DNA of 12,964 nucleotides from Acidimicrobiaceae bacterium (GTDB lineage Bacteria > Actinomycetota > Acidimicrobiia > Acidimicrobiales > RAAP-2). The position numbers were made by a program, and so were the translations under genes. Location: positions 705 through 13,668 of the forward strand of contig PMAL01000057.1 in NCBI GenBank assembly GCA_003152555.1, given 5' to 3'. The notes beneath the pieces are model-generated. The model was given only the letters and a program-made list of their open reading frames with translations. It searched no databases and had not been told where the DNA came from. Below are positions 6,204 through 12,964 of this stretch, piece after piece (position 1 is the stretch's first letter; each line of letters begins with the position of its first letter).

Positions 6204-6345
6204 TCTTGACCAGGAAAAATTGCCAGCTCGTCGTACATTCCAGTTACGTGTTCCGAACAACACTGCAACTTCCACGAGTATTTAGTGGAGACGGCGATAC
6301 TCCCGTCGCACGTTACAGTTTCCCTAAGAGATAAAGGAATAGAAC
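6204..6345. other. Intergenic leader upstream of the aminotransferase
   Basis: This is a 142-bp gap. I see no strong terminator for the operon and no copy of the 17-bp operator. It does hold TGTTC-C-GAACA, an 11-bp perfect palindrome (6249-6259), and a weak pair GAGTAT...ATACTC (6276-6302). No convincing -35/-10 pair stands out. AAAGGA followed by 7 bases before ATG 6346 is a good ribosome binding site for the aminotransferase. Confidence 0.4.
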
Positions 6346-7689
6346 ATGTCAACGGACCGCTCAACTCTGACCCCCAAGGAACGCGAAAAAGCTTCGGTCT
6401 TTCACTCCTGGTCCGCTCAGTCCACCATCGATCCGCTCATGATCAAGGACGCTCACGGTGTCTACGTCACTGATATAGATGGCAAGACGTATCTGGACTT
6501 CTCGTCGCAATTGGTCAACACCAACGTGGGCCATCAACACCCCGCGGTGGTGAAGGCCATACAAGATCAGGCCGGAGTGCTCTGCACCATCGCTCCTCAA
6601 CACGGTTACCAGTCTCGCTATCGCGCGGCAGAGCTGATTCTCGACCACTCCTTCGACGGTGCAGCCAAGGTTTTCTTCACTAATGGGGGGACCGAGTCCG
6701 TCGAGCACGCCATACGCATGGCCCGTCTCTTTACTGGTCGCCAAAAGGTTCTCGCCACTTACCGCAGCTATCACGGTGGCACGTCGACGTCGATCAACCT
6801 CACCGGTGACCCACGTCGCTGGCCCAACGACAACGGCACGTCGGGTGTCGTCCATTTCTTTGGGCCATTTCTCTATCGTTCGGTCTACGGAGCCATGACC
6901 GAACAAGAGGAGTGCGAGCGCGCGTTGGCCAGTTTGGAGAACACGATTCTCTTCGAGGGTCCGACAGCCTTTGCCGCCATCATTCTCGAGACCGTGCCCG
7001 GCACCGCCGGCATAATGCCGCCACCAAAAGGCTTCCTAAAGGGCGTGCGCGATATCTGTGATCGTTACGGGATTGTCTATATCGCCGACGAAGTCATGTG
7101 TGGATTCGGACGCACAGGCGAATGGTTTGCTTATCAAAACTACCACGTGAAACCCGACCTGGTGACCTTCGCCAAAGGTGTGAACTCCGGCTACATACCA
7201 TTGGGCGGCGTTGTTCTTAACGAAGCGATCTCCGCGTCTTTCAACGATCGTGTGTATCCAGGGGGCCTGACATATTCTGGTCACCCCTTGGCGTGTGCCG
7301 CAGTTGTCGCCGCTATTGAAGTGATGGAGAGCGAGCACATGATTGAAAACGCCAAGCGAATTGGCATCGAAGTCCTACGACCAGAACTAGAAGAACTAGC
7401 TAAGAAACACAAAGTCATTGGCGACATCCGTGGACTTGGCGTTTTCTTTGCTCTTGATCTGGTCTCGGACCGCGCCACTAAAGAGCCCCTCGCGCCGTAC
7501 GGTGGAGGATCGCCAGCAATGAATGAAATCTTGGCCGCGTGTCGAAATGAGGGACTGCTCATCTTCAATAACTTCCATCGTCTGCACGTTGTACCTCCCT
7601 GCAACGTCACAAATGAAGAGGTACATGATGGACTTGAGAGGCTAGATCGAGCACTTTCGGTGGCCGACAAGTATTACGTTGGCACCTAG
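6346..7689 (+). CDS. Class III PLP-dependent aminotransferase (taurine:pyruvate-like)
   Basis: The 447-residue protein has the full class III (omega-aminotransferase) pattern. It starts with VFHSWSAQSTIDPLMI, followed by the substrate-region segment LDFSSQLVNTNVGHQHP, NGGTESVEHAIRMAR (113-127), the cofactor-ring Asp248 in IADEVMCGFGRTGEW, the Schiff-base Lys277 in VTFAKGVNSGY, the phosphate-contacting Thr in GLTYSGHP, and a C-terminal Arg412 that could hold the alpha-carboxylate. It resembles taurine--pyruvate and beta-alanine--pyruvate aminotransferases, which move an amino group from a terminal amine to a keto acid in the cytoplasm. ATG 6346 has AAAGGA 7 bases upstream. It follows the regulator on the same strand after 142 bp, so it may be read through from the operon or have its own promoter. 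The amine donor is not known. Confidence 0.85.
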   Translation: MSTDRSTLTPKEREKASVFHSWSAQSTIDPLMIKDAHGVYVTDIDGKTYLDFSSQLVNTNVGHQHPAVVKAIQDQAGVLCTIAPQHGYQSRYRAAELILDHSFDGAAKVFFTNGGTESVEHAIRMARLFTGRQKVLATYRSYHGGTSTSINLTGDPRRWPNDNGTSGVVHFFGPFLYRSVYGAMTEQEECERALASLENTILFEGPTAFAAIILETVPGTAGIMPPPKGFLKGVRDICDRYGIVYIADEVMCGFGRTGEWFAYQNYHVKPDLVTFAKGVNSGYIPLGGVVLNEAISASFNDRVYPGGLTYSGHPLACAAVVAAIEVMESEHMIENAKRIGIEVLRPELEELAKKHKVIGDIRGLGVFFALDLVSDRATKEPLAPYGGGSPAMNEILAACRNEGLLIFNNFHRLHVVPPCNVTNEEVHDGLERLDRALSVADKYYVGT

Positions 7690-7705
7690 AGATATATGAA
7701 GAATT

Positions 7706-7722
7706 ACTCAAACAGATTGAGT
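7706..7722. repeat. Short hairpin between aminotransferase and HNH genes
   Basis: ACTCAA (7706-7711) and TTGAGT (7717-7722) pair perfectly around a 5-base loop in the 51-bp gap between the two genes. The stem is AT-rich and the only following T-run is short (TTTT, 7733-7736), so as a terminator it would be weak. It may equally be an operator for the nuclease gene. Confidence 0.25.
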
Positions 7723-7740
7723 TAACGCTAGATTTTGACC

Positions 7741-8667
7741 ATGAAGGCTTACGTCGGTGTAACTGACCAAGCCTGGTTTGAATTTCTGTCAGCCCGACCT
7801 GATTTAGCCGAGGTAAATTTTTGGCGACCTTATGGATCTCGAATCTTTAAGGTTTTGCAAGCTGGAGAGCCCTTTCTTTTCAAGACAAAAACCCCCCACA
7901 ATCGCATAGTGGGAGGAGGAATTTTCGAAGGTTTTGTCTCGCTTAACATCAGTAGAGCTTGGGAGTTTTTTGGCCCCGGAAATGGTGTTGCGTCACCGGA
8001 AGAACTCGTTGATCGAATACGTCGAATTACTGGAGAGACGCTCGGGGAAATCGGCGATCGCGAAATTGGTTGCATCCTCCTGCGCAACGTGAATTTTCTC
8101 CCGCATAACAATGATTTGCCAAGTCCTTCTTCTTTTTCAGTCAACATTGTGCAGGGTAAAGGCTACGAATTCCCAGGTGAAGATCCCGTGGTTGACAAGA
8201 TGGCAAATCACTTACTAGCAGACGAGATCGTTGATTCCGCTGCACCCAATTCGCTTGAGAATCTCACTCCCACACAGGGTGAGCCACGACTAATGACTCC
8301 TCGGCTCGGCCAGAACGCGTTCAAAGCAATTGTCCAAGAAGCGTATGTTCGCCGTTGCGCAATTACCGATCACAAGATTCTTCCAACATTGCAGGCAGCT
8401 CATATCTTTCCTGTAGCAGCTGGAGGTCAGCATCGCGTGGACAATGGACTTCTCTTAAGATCAGACGTGCACACGATGTTTGATCGAGGCTATTTAGCGA
8501 TTGATCAAGATTTCCGACTTTGTGTCAGTCGGCGACTTCGAACAGAATTTGGAAACGGAAACGAGTTCTACTCAAAAGAAGGATCGACAATATCCCTACC
8601 GTCGGCAGAAAATAACCGTCCCTCTCTTGAGTACCTTTCATGGCATTTTAAGAAGGTGTTCCACTAA
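7741..8667 (+). CDS. HNH endonuclease with N-terminal PUA-like domain, likely modification-dependent
   Basis: From ATG 7741 the protein has 308 residues; an in-frame TTG at 7735 would add two. The C-terminal part is an HNH_2-type nuclease: RRCAITDHKILPTLQAAHI gives Cys206 and the catalytic His221, HRVDNGLLL gives Asn235, and DVHTMFDRG gives His244. The N-terminal 130 residues (MKAYVGVTDQAWFEFL, then NFWRP, FLFKTKTPHNRIVGGGIFEG) look like a PUA-superfamily fold of the EVE/ASCH/SRA kind, which reads modified bases. Such fusions are usually type IV restriction enzymes cutting DNA with modified cytosine, as in phages or foreign methylated DNA. There is no clear ribosome binding site, so the start is uncertain. 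The gene converges with the minus-strand helicase unit, and GC content drops near here. The HNH call is firm; the reader domain is an inference from pattern. Confidence 0.8.
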   Translation: MKAYVGVTDQAWFEFLSARPDLAEVNFWRPYGSRIFKVLQAGEPFLFKTKTPHNRIVGGGIFEGFVSLNISRAWEFFGPGNGVASPEELVDRIRRITGETLGEIGDREIGCILLRNVNFLPHNNDLPSPSSFSVNIVQGKGYEFPGEDPVVDKMANHLLADEIVDSAAPNSLENLTPTQGEPRLMTPRLGQNAFKAIVQEAYVRRCAITDHKILPTLQAAHIFPVAAGGQHRVDNGLLLRSDVHTMFDRGYLAIDQDFRLCVSRRLRTEFGNGNEFYSKEGSTISLPSAENNRPSLEYLSWHFKKVFH

Positions 8668-8671
8668 AAAT

Positions 8672-8724
8672 GTGAAGAATTACAAAATACATCGTGCACG
8701 CATGCTTGGCCTCTAAGTCTTCAC
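8672..8724. repeat. Inverted arms between convergent genes
   Basis: GTGAAGA (8672-8678) and TCTTCAC (8718-8724) are perfect inverted arms flanking the 45-bp gap between the HNH stop and the pyrophosphohydrolase stop. The roughly 39-base loop is too long for a normal terminator and there is no T-run, so a role in bidirectional termination is only a possibility. Confidence 0.2.
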
Positions 8725-9036
8725 CTCTGGGAACCGCGTCTCGTTAATTGACATCTTGGTTGCAGCCGCTTCAAGAAGATCAACGGACAACGAATCAGCG
8801 AGACTCAAGAGATAGAGGAAGACATCTGCCATCTCCAATTTGATCGCCCCGAGTTGTGTCGATGTCAATGCGCCTGCCATGGATCCTTCAGGAGTTAGCC
8901 ACTGAAATTCGGCAAGTAACTCACCAGCTTCACTGGCTAAGGCCATCGCCAGATTCTTTGGAGTATGAAACTCCTCCCATTTCCGGAGAGACGAGAATTT
9001 TTGTAGTGAAAACTTCAAGTCGTCGAACTCAGTCAA
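8713..9036 (-). CDS. MazG-like nucleotide pyrophosphohydrolase
   Basis: The protein has 107 residues from TTG 9036. It is an all-alpha NTP pyrophosphohydrolase of the short MazG/dCTPase (RS21-C6) kind, which splits (d)NTPs into monophosphate and pyrophosphate. FHTPKNLAMALASEAGELLAEF has Glu36, Glu39 and Glu43, and KLEMADVFLYLL has Glu68 and Asp71, together forming the ExxE...ExxD metal site. A GTG at 9051 would add five residues but has no ribosome site. TTG 9036 follows AAGGAG (9041-9046) at 4 bases and gives MTEFDDLKFSLQKF, the expected family N terminus. The gene starts about 24 bases after the DUF2075 helicase stop, so both are probably cotranscribed. Next to two helicases it may deplete or sanitise nucleotides during infection; a plain housekeeping role is possible. 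Confidence 0.82.
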   Translation of the reverse strand: MTEFDDLKFSLQKFSSLRKWEEFHTPKNLAMALASEAGELLAEFQWLTPEGSMAGALTSTQLGAIKLEMADVFLYLLSLADSLSVDLLEAAATKMSINETRFPEVKT

Positions 9037-9060
9037 AATGCTCCTTCTCACTTACGCCGA

Positions 9061-10938
9061 TCATTGTCGAACGTGCGCCTCTCGTAACTTTTCACGCAAG
9101 AACTCGGCGACTTCCGGATCAGTGCAGTAGATAAAGGTTCCCATGGCTCCCCTTGTGAGAAGCGTTCGATAGGTATTACGGATCAATTTGTCAGCGTGCT
9201 CGCGCGCGAATGCCTCGTCAACTAGTAGCGCTTGCTTGTATCCACGCAGAGACTGATCCGTTGACGCCCGATTTTCTGGCACGCCCACCAATCTCCCTTC
9301 TCGAAGGGCCACATCGGGCCCGATAATGACACCAAAGAAATCACCTTCAAGCCCTTGACTCGTATGAATACAACCGACTTCGTTAACGGAGTGCGGCGCA
9401 ATCATCCATGCAGATCCGTCTCGATCAAGATTCCATCGCATTGCAAAATCAGTCCCAGGAAATTCAATATCAAATCGTTGAGGTTCACGTTTACTAATCC
9501 ACTTCCAGCAATAACCGGCCAAAAGTCTCGAGCGATTGTTCGCCGAATTGCGCTGGAAGACGAGGTCTCGCAGTTCGCTCGGTGAATCAACAATGTCAAT
9601 CTCGTACTCAGTAGCAGAAAGGTCGACATTCTCGGTAGGGACCAAACCCATTGCCATTTCCACCCAGCTCAAATATTCGTCAGAACCAGCACATCGAAAT
9701 TGGGCTTCCAGTTCATACTCTTCAACTGCGGCCCCAAGAGAACCTGCACACCTTCGTATTTCTTCGAGATTTCCAATGTCACGCCACGTGACAAGTTGTC
9801 CTTCGTCAACAAAGAAAACGCAGATTCGCGAACTTTGGATTATCTCAATTATTTGATTCTCTCCTAGGTTCTTATAGAGTCCAGACTTCTCAACGAGGCG
9901 ATGAGCCTCATCAACAATCAAGGCGTCATAAGAATTGGCATCCGTTTGATAGAACGCGTCCGAGCTAACGAATAGTGATCCAATTTCTGCCCGCTTGAAT
10001 TTCCCTTTTAGTTTTGCTTGGTAAACAGCGCGAGGAGCCGCATTCTTTGTGACGTAGCGAGCGTTAAAGTTTCGTTCTAGGAGCTTCACCAAAGCATTGA
10101 TCGCGATTACTGATTTTCCTGTCCCGGGACCTCCTTTAATGAGAAGAACAAGACGTTCACCAGTTGGGATTTCACTGACGCGCGCCATGATTACTTCAAA
10201 GGCAGTCTTCTGTTCATCTATGAGGACAAATTCTTCATTCCCAAGAAGCATCGAAGCGATTGAATCGACCAGCATCTTTGAGGGTTGGATTCGACTCGCT
10301 TCAATTTTGCGAATCGCGTCACTGTCGTCTCCTTCAACGATGCTTTCCTCTATGAAACTTTGAAGCGACGCACGCTCACCCTTCATGAATACCGGAGAGC
10401 GAAGCAACAGGTCGTTCATTGCATTATCCCGAATGACTGACTTGTCATCACAGTTGTGCAGATAAGCGCATGGCGATATTCGAACTAAACCAGACGAAAC
10501 GACTTGGTAAAAGTCTTCGAGGAGTCGCGCATATGACCAAGCTTGATACGAAGGGTGCGGAACGGTTCGAACGGAGCCACCAAGGTATGTTGTTACGTGT
10601 TCCGAGAGATCCGATGACTCGACTCTCGACCACTGCTTAAGTTCAATCAGAACTAATTGACCAAGTCCATTTTCATCTTTGCCCGATATCATGAAATCAA
10701 TTCGTTGGCGGCGTCCGTGAAGTCTGTATTCGATGGCGATACCTGCGTCATTGGGAATCGCATTTGTATTAACTACGTGAAACATCGCGTTTCCCAATGA
10801 GTTTCGCCAGCTTGCATATTCGGAAGAATCACTTCGAATGTGAAGTCCAAGCTGTTTGGCGACAGATTCCTGGATGAAATCCTCTATTTGAGGTGCATCA
10901 AGCAAAAACTGAGACTTCGTAGCGATGTATGCCAGCAC
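9061..10938 (-). CDS. PD-(D/E)XK nuclease fused to DUF2075/Schlafen group 3-like SF1 helicase
   Basis: The protein has 625 residues from GTG 10938. The N terminus carries a restriction-like nuclease pattern: RRQRIDFMISG with Asp81, then QLVLIELKQW with Glu99 and Lys101 (D...ExK), followed by HPSYQAWSYARLLEDF. The helicase part has Walker A GGPGTGKS (269-276), Walker B ALIVDEAHRL (339-348), CVFFVDEGQLVTW (373-385), the ELEAQFRC arginine segment (409-416), motif V HTSQGLEGDFFGVIIG (525-540) and motif VI NTYRTLLTRG (588-597). All motors look intact, so it should hydrolyse ATP and move on or remodel nucleic acid while the nuclease cuts. The GTG lacks a close ribosome site; GAGGAG about 33 bases upstream precedes a two-codon TTG ORF. 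It follows the DUF3427 helicase gene by 67 bases and precedes the MazG-like gene. It is most likely defence-related. Confidence 0.85.
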   Translation of the reverse strand: MLAYIATKSQFLLDAPQIEDFIQESVAKQLGLHIRSDSSEYASWRNSLGNAMFHVVNTNAIPNDAGIAIEYRLHGRRQRIDFMISGKDENGLGQLVLIELKQWSRVESSDLSEHVTTYLGGSVRTVPHPSYQAWSYARLLEDFYQVVSSGLVRISPCAYLHNCDDKSVIRDNAMNDLLLRSPVFMKGERASLQSFIEESIVEGDDSDAIRKIEASRIQPSKMLVDSIASMLLGNEEFVLIDEQKTAFEVIMARVSEIPTGERLVLLIKGGPGTGKSVIAINALVKLLERNFNARYVTKNAAPRAVYQAKLKGKFKRAEIGSLFVSSDAFYQTDANSYDALIVDEAHRLVEKSGLYKNLGENQIIEIIQSSRICVFFVDEGQLVTWRDIGNLEEIRRCAGSLGAAVEEYELEAQFRCAGSDEYLSWVEMAMGLVPTENVDLSATEYEIDIVDSPSELRDLVFQRNSANNRSRLLAGYCWKWISKREPQRFDIEFPGTDFAMRWNLDRDGSAWMIAPHSVNEVGCIHTSQGLEGDFFGVIIGPDVALREGRLVGVPENRASTDQSLRGYKQALLVDEAFAREHADKLIRNTYRTLLTRGAMGTFIYCTDPEVAEFLREKLREAHVRQ

Positions 10939-11005
10939 AAGTCGAAGCGTACTTTTATCTCAAGGACAGAGTCTCCTCGGGACCAAACGTTCAGACATTC
11001 TATTT
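10939..11005 (-). other. Spacer between the two helicase genes
   Basis: This is a 67-bp gap on the minus-strand unit. It holds a strong-looking GAGGAG element followed by a two-codon TTG-AGA-TAA frame, which is out of frame with the downstream GTG 10938. No promoter or terminator was recognised, and the spacing suits a single transcript. Confidence 0.3.
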
Positions 11006-12964
11006 CTAAGCAACTGCGGCAGCGAATTGAACAAAGAGGTCGGAAGACAATGGATACTCAAGCTGCCAAGTGACGGCCATCGGCTTTTCACCCACGTGGC
11101 CCCGATAGGTCCCAGGACCAAGAAACCAAAAAGCTCGATCGTTAGTTCGAAGGCGACTAAAGAGGTAAATTGAGCGTCCCTCCGCGACATGTTCCCGGTA
11201 TCGCCGCCCCGTTGGGCTATCAGCGGAGGTCGTCGATTGACTCTCCCAGTGTATTAGTGAGGAACTAATTGCGTAGTCGTGATACCGAGTTGATGGCGAA
11301 AACGAGTCGCTGCTTTTGTCGAGAGTGAAAGCAAGCAATTCAGTCCGACTTGATTTTGAACTGCGCACCCCCTCTCTCCACTCGGGCACGACGACCTCTG
11401 TGGATTTCCCTTCCCCCACAGCAGCCAGTATCTCCCTTCGCGTATAGCGAGCGTGCACCTGGAGCGGCACGTCAGAATGACTATCAAGGTCGTAATTAAT
11501 GTGAGTTCGTCTCAAATCCAATTCATTGAGAAGCTCAATCAACACCGAACGCACCTGCCCGTGAGACCAAAGAAGTTGAACGCCATCCTCCATCGTTGCG
11601 TCGCGCGCAAGCACTCCACCAGTCATGCAATTGATCAACATTCGTAAGAGTCGATATTGACGTCTAGTGAGAGCATCAAGCACTGGAGGAACATCGGAAT
11701 TCAAAAACGCTCGATACGAGTCAAGGCGTTCTGCATCATCAATATGCAATGAGCGACCGATCGCACGACGAAGGCGCAATTCCTGATCTCCAGGTAATTT
11801 CGTCAATATGCCGGCTTGTTCACAAAGTGCCGACCACCCGTGATCATTTTGGCCATCGTAAATGTCCGTAAGTTCGAGTCCAGACTCGTCGAGGAAATGC
11901 GTCAGTGAAACGTTTTCGGTGCGTTGCGCTAGCTCTCGCAATTCCGCTGCTTTCGCTTTCCACACGGAGGGCAGTGCAGAACGCAAACTCTTCAGCACGA
12001 TTTCGCTTGACTTTTTGTCAAGATGCATAAAGCAGCCCGCCGGCATGTAAGGAAATCCGGCATTCACCGCTTTCTCCAATTCCTTTCGCGTGCCACCAAG
12101 AAGAGCGAGGAATCTTCGGTCGTAGCGAAATTCCTTTCGATGAGTGCCGACAAAGTCCAACACGGTGCAGACTGTCTTGTTTCTTGACCGGCGAAGGCCA
12201 CGGCCCAATTGCTGCATAAACAGTGTCGGACTCTCCGTCGGCCGAAGCATCAATATGGTATCTACATTCGGCAAGTCCAAACCTTCGTTGAACACATCCA
12301 CGGAAAAGATCACCTTTATTTTCCCGTCGCGAAGATTGCGTAAAGCCGCGGTTCGATCAGTCTCAGAGCTCTCGCCCCACACCGCAGTCGCAGCAATTCC
12401 GCTGGCGTTAAAGTGTTGAGCCATGAATCGTGCATGTTGGATACTTACGCAGAAACCTAAGCACCTCATTGATTCGGCACTCTCAACGTGTTCTATAAGT
12501 TGTTTGACAACGAGACGCGCCCACGAATCTGTACTCGTATAAAGGTTGCTAAGTGCGACGATGTCGTAACCTTGTCCCCGACGCCAAGGAATCATTGTTA
12601 GGTCAAGGCCGTCGTGGACTCCGTAATAGATAAACGGAACAAGCCTCCCCTGATCAATTGCATCCCATAGTCTGAGTTCTGCAGCTATGCGATTGTCAAA
12701 CCAATGAAAGATATCTTGCCCGTCGCTTCGTTCGGGAGTCGCGGTTAATGCGAGGAGTTCACGAGGCTCAACGTGTTGTAAGAGTCGAACATACGAAGTA
12801 GCGGCAGCGTGATGAAACTCATCGATAATCACTACGTCAAAATGATCGCCTGGAAAACTACTCAGATTGAGCGCACTAAGCATCTGAATCGATGCGAACA
12901 CATGCTCAAATTCTGTTGGGTGTGACTTTCCTACCCACTTCTCTCCAAACGATGGATCGCGCAT
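11006..12964 (-). CDS. SF2 (DEAD/DEAH-type) helicase with DUF3427-like C terminus, N terminus cut by right edge
   Basis: At least 652 residues are visible; the Met at 12964 is only the window edge, since motif I (Walker A) must lie beyond it. Seen are motif II VVIIDEFHHAAATSY (DEFH), motif III LALTATPERSDG, the second RecA half with VIFSVDVFNEGLDLPNVDT (motif V) and QQLGRGLRRSRNK (motif VI), then VLDFVGTHRKEF. The C-terminal ~150 residues (RYTRREILAAVG, FSPSTRYHDYAISSSLIHWE, TSADSPTGRRYREH, RAFWFLGPGTYRGHVGEKPMAVTWQLEYPL) fit DUF3427. Full-length relatives often begin with a phospholipase D-like nuclease domain, which would be off the right edge here. It is likely an ATP-driven DNA translocase in a restriction-like defence system and is the upstream gene of the minus-strand unit. 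Confidence 0.87.
   Translation of the reverse strand: MRDPSFGEKWVGKSHPTEFEHVFASIQMLSALNLSSFPGDHFDVVIIDEFHHAAATSYVRLLQHVEPRELLALTATPERSDGQDIFHWFDNRIAAELRLWDAIDQGRLVPFIYYGVHDGLDLTMIPWRRGQGYDIVALSNLYTSTDSWARLVVKQLIEHVESAESMRCLGFCVSIQHARFMAQHFNASGIAATAVWGESSETDRTAALRNLRDGKIKVIFSVDVFNEGLDLPNVDTILMLRPTESPTLFMQQLGRGLRRSRNKTVCTVLDFVGTHRKEFRYDRRFLALLGGTRKELEKAVNAGFPYMPAGCFMHLDKKSSEIVLKSLRSALPSVWKAKAAELRELAQRTENVSLTHFLDESGLELTDIYDGQNDHGWSALCEQAGILTKLPGDQELRLRRAIGRSLHIDDAERLDSYRAFLNSDVPPVLDALTRRQYRLLRMLINCMTGGVLARDATMEDGVQLLWSHGQVRSVLIELLNELDLRRTHINYDLDSHSDVPLQVHARYTRREILAAVGEGKSTEVVVPEWREGVRSSKSSRTELLAFTLDKSSDSFSPSTRYHDYAISSSLIHWESQSTTSADSPTGRRYREHVAEGRSIYLFSRLRTNDRAFWFLGPGTYRGHVGEKPMAVTWQLEYPLSSDLFVQFAAAVA

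Noticed and set aside
6361..6906. 181-codon minus-strand ORF
   Set aside because: Antisense shadow of the aminotransferase, whose motifs are continuous.
7706..7722. Rho-independent terminator after the aminotransferase
   Set aside because: The 6-bp AT-rich stem has only a short, distant T-run; kept only as a weak hairpin.
1..12964. CRISPR array, tRNA or rRNA genes, insertion sequence
   Set aside because: I saw no regularly spaced repeats, no cloverleaf or rRNA-like stretches, and no transposase motifs or terminal repeats.

Overview
The window suggests a moderately GC-rich bacterium, most likely an actinobacterium. The reasons are many GTG starts, strings of 4-base ATGA/GTGA gene overlaps, and a class III aminotransferase of a form I associate with Actinobacteria. 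I cannot place it more precisely. No rRNA, tRNA, insertion sequence or CRISPR array was recognised.

Left part (1-6203), a small-molecule uptake and catabolism regulon. A partial APC-family permease gene runs leftwards off the window. It is separated by about 415 bp from a rightward five-gene operon: an FGGY sugar/polyol kinase, a glycerol-1-phosphate-dehydrogenase-like (AraM/EgsA-type) oxidoreductase, a NagD/AraL-type HAD phosphatase, an uncharacterised phosphate-binding TIM barrel, and a GntR/HutC-type regulator. Every junction in the operon is a 4-base overlap. The control region holds two mirror-image promoters (TTGAC[A/C], 17 bp, TACTCT). The same perfect 17-bp palindrome lies in each spacer, so one repressor, most simply the GntR protein, could shut both units together. 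A second inverted pair centred on CACGTG lies between the promoters. A possible 17-19-codon leader ORF overlaps the kinase start. The dehydrogenase gene contains a striking 42-bp palindrome (20-bp perfect arms, 2-bp centre). The substrate is unknown; sugar-type enzymes paired with an APC permease do not match a pathway I can name.

Middle part (6204-7689). A 142-bp gap is followed by a taurine:pyruvate-like class III aminotransferase on the same strand. It may belong to the same physiology but has its own leader and lacks the shared operator.

Right part (about 7700-12964), a defence-like island of visibly lower GC. It holds a PUA-like/HNH nuclease (plus strand, probably modification-dependent). 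Convergent to it is a minus-strand unit: an SF2 helicase with a DUF3427-type C terminus (N terminus beyond the right edge), a PD-(D/E)XK nuclease fused to a DUF2075/Schlafen-group-3-like SF1 helicase, and a MazG-like nucleotide pyrophosphohydrolase. Two helicases, two nuclease domains and an NTP pyrophosphohydrolase together look like an antiphage module.
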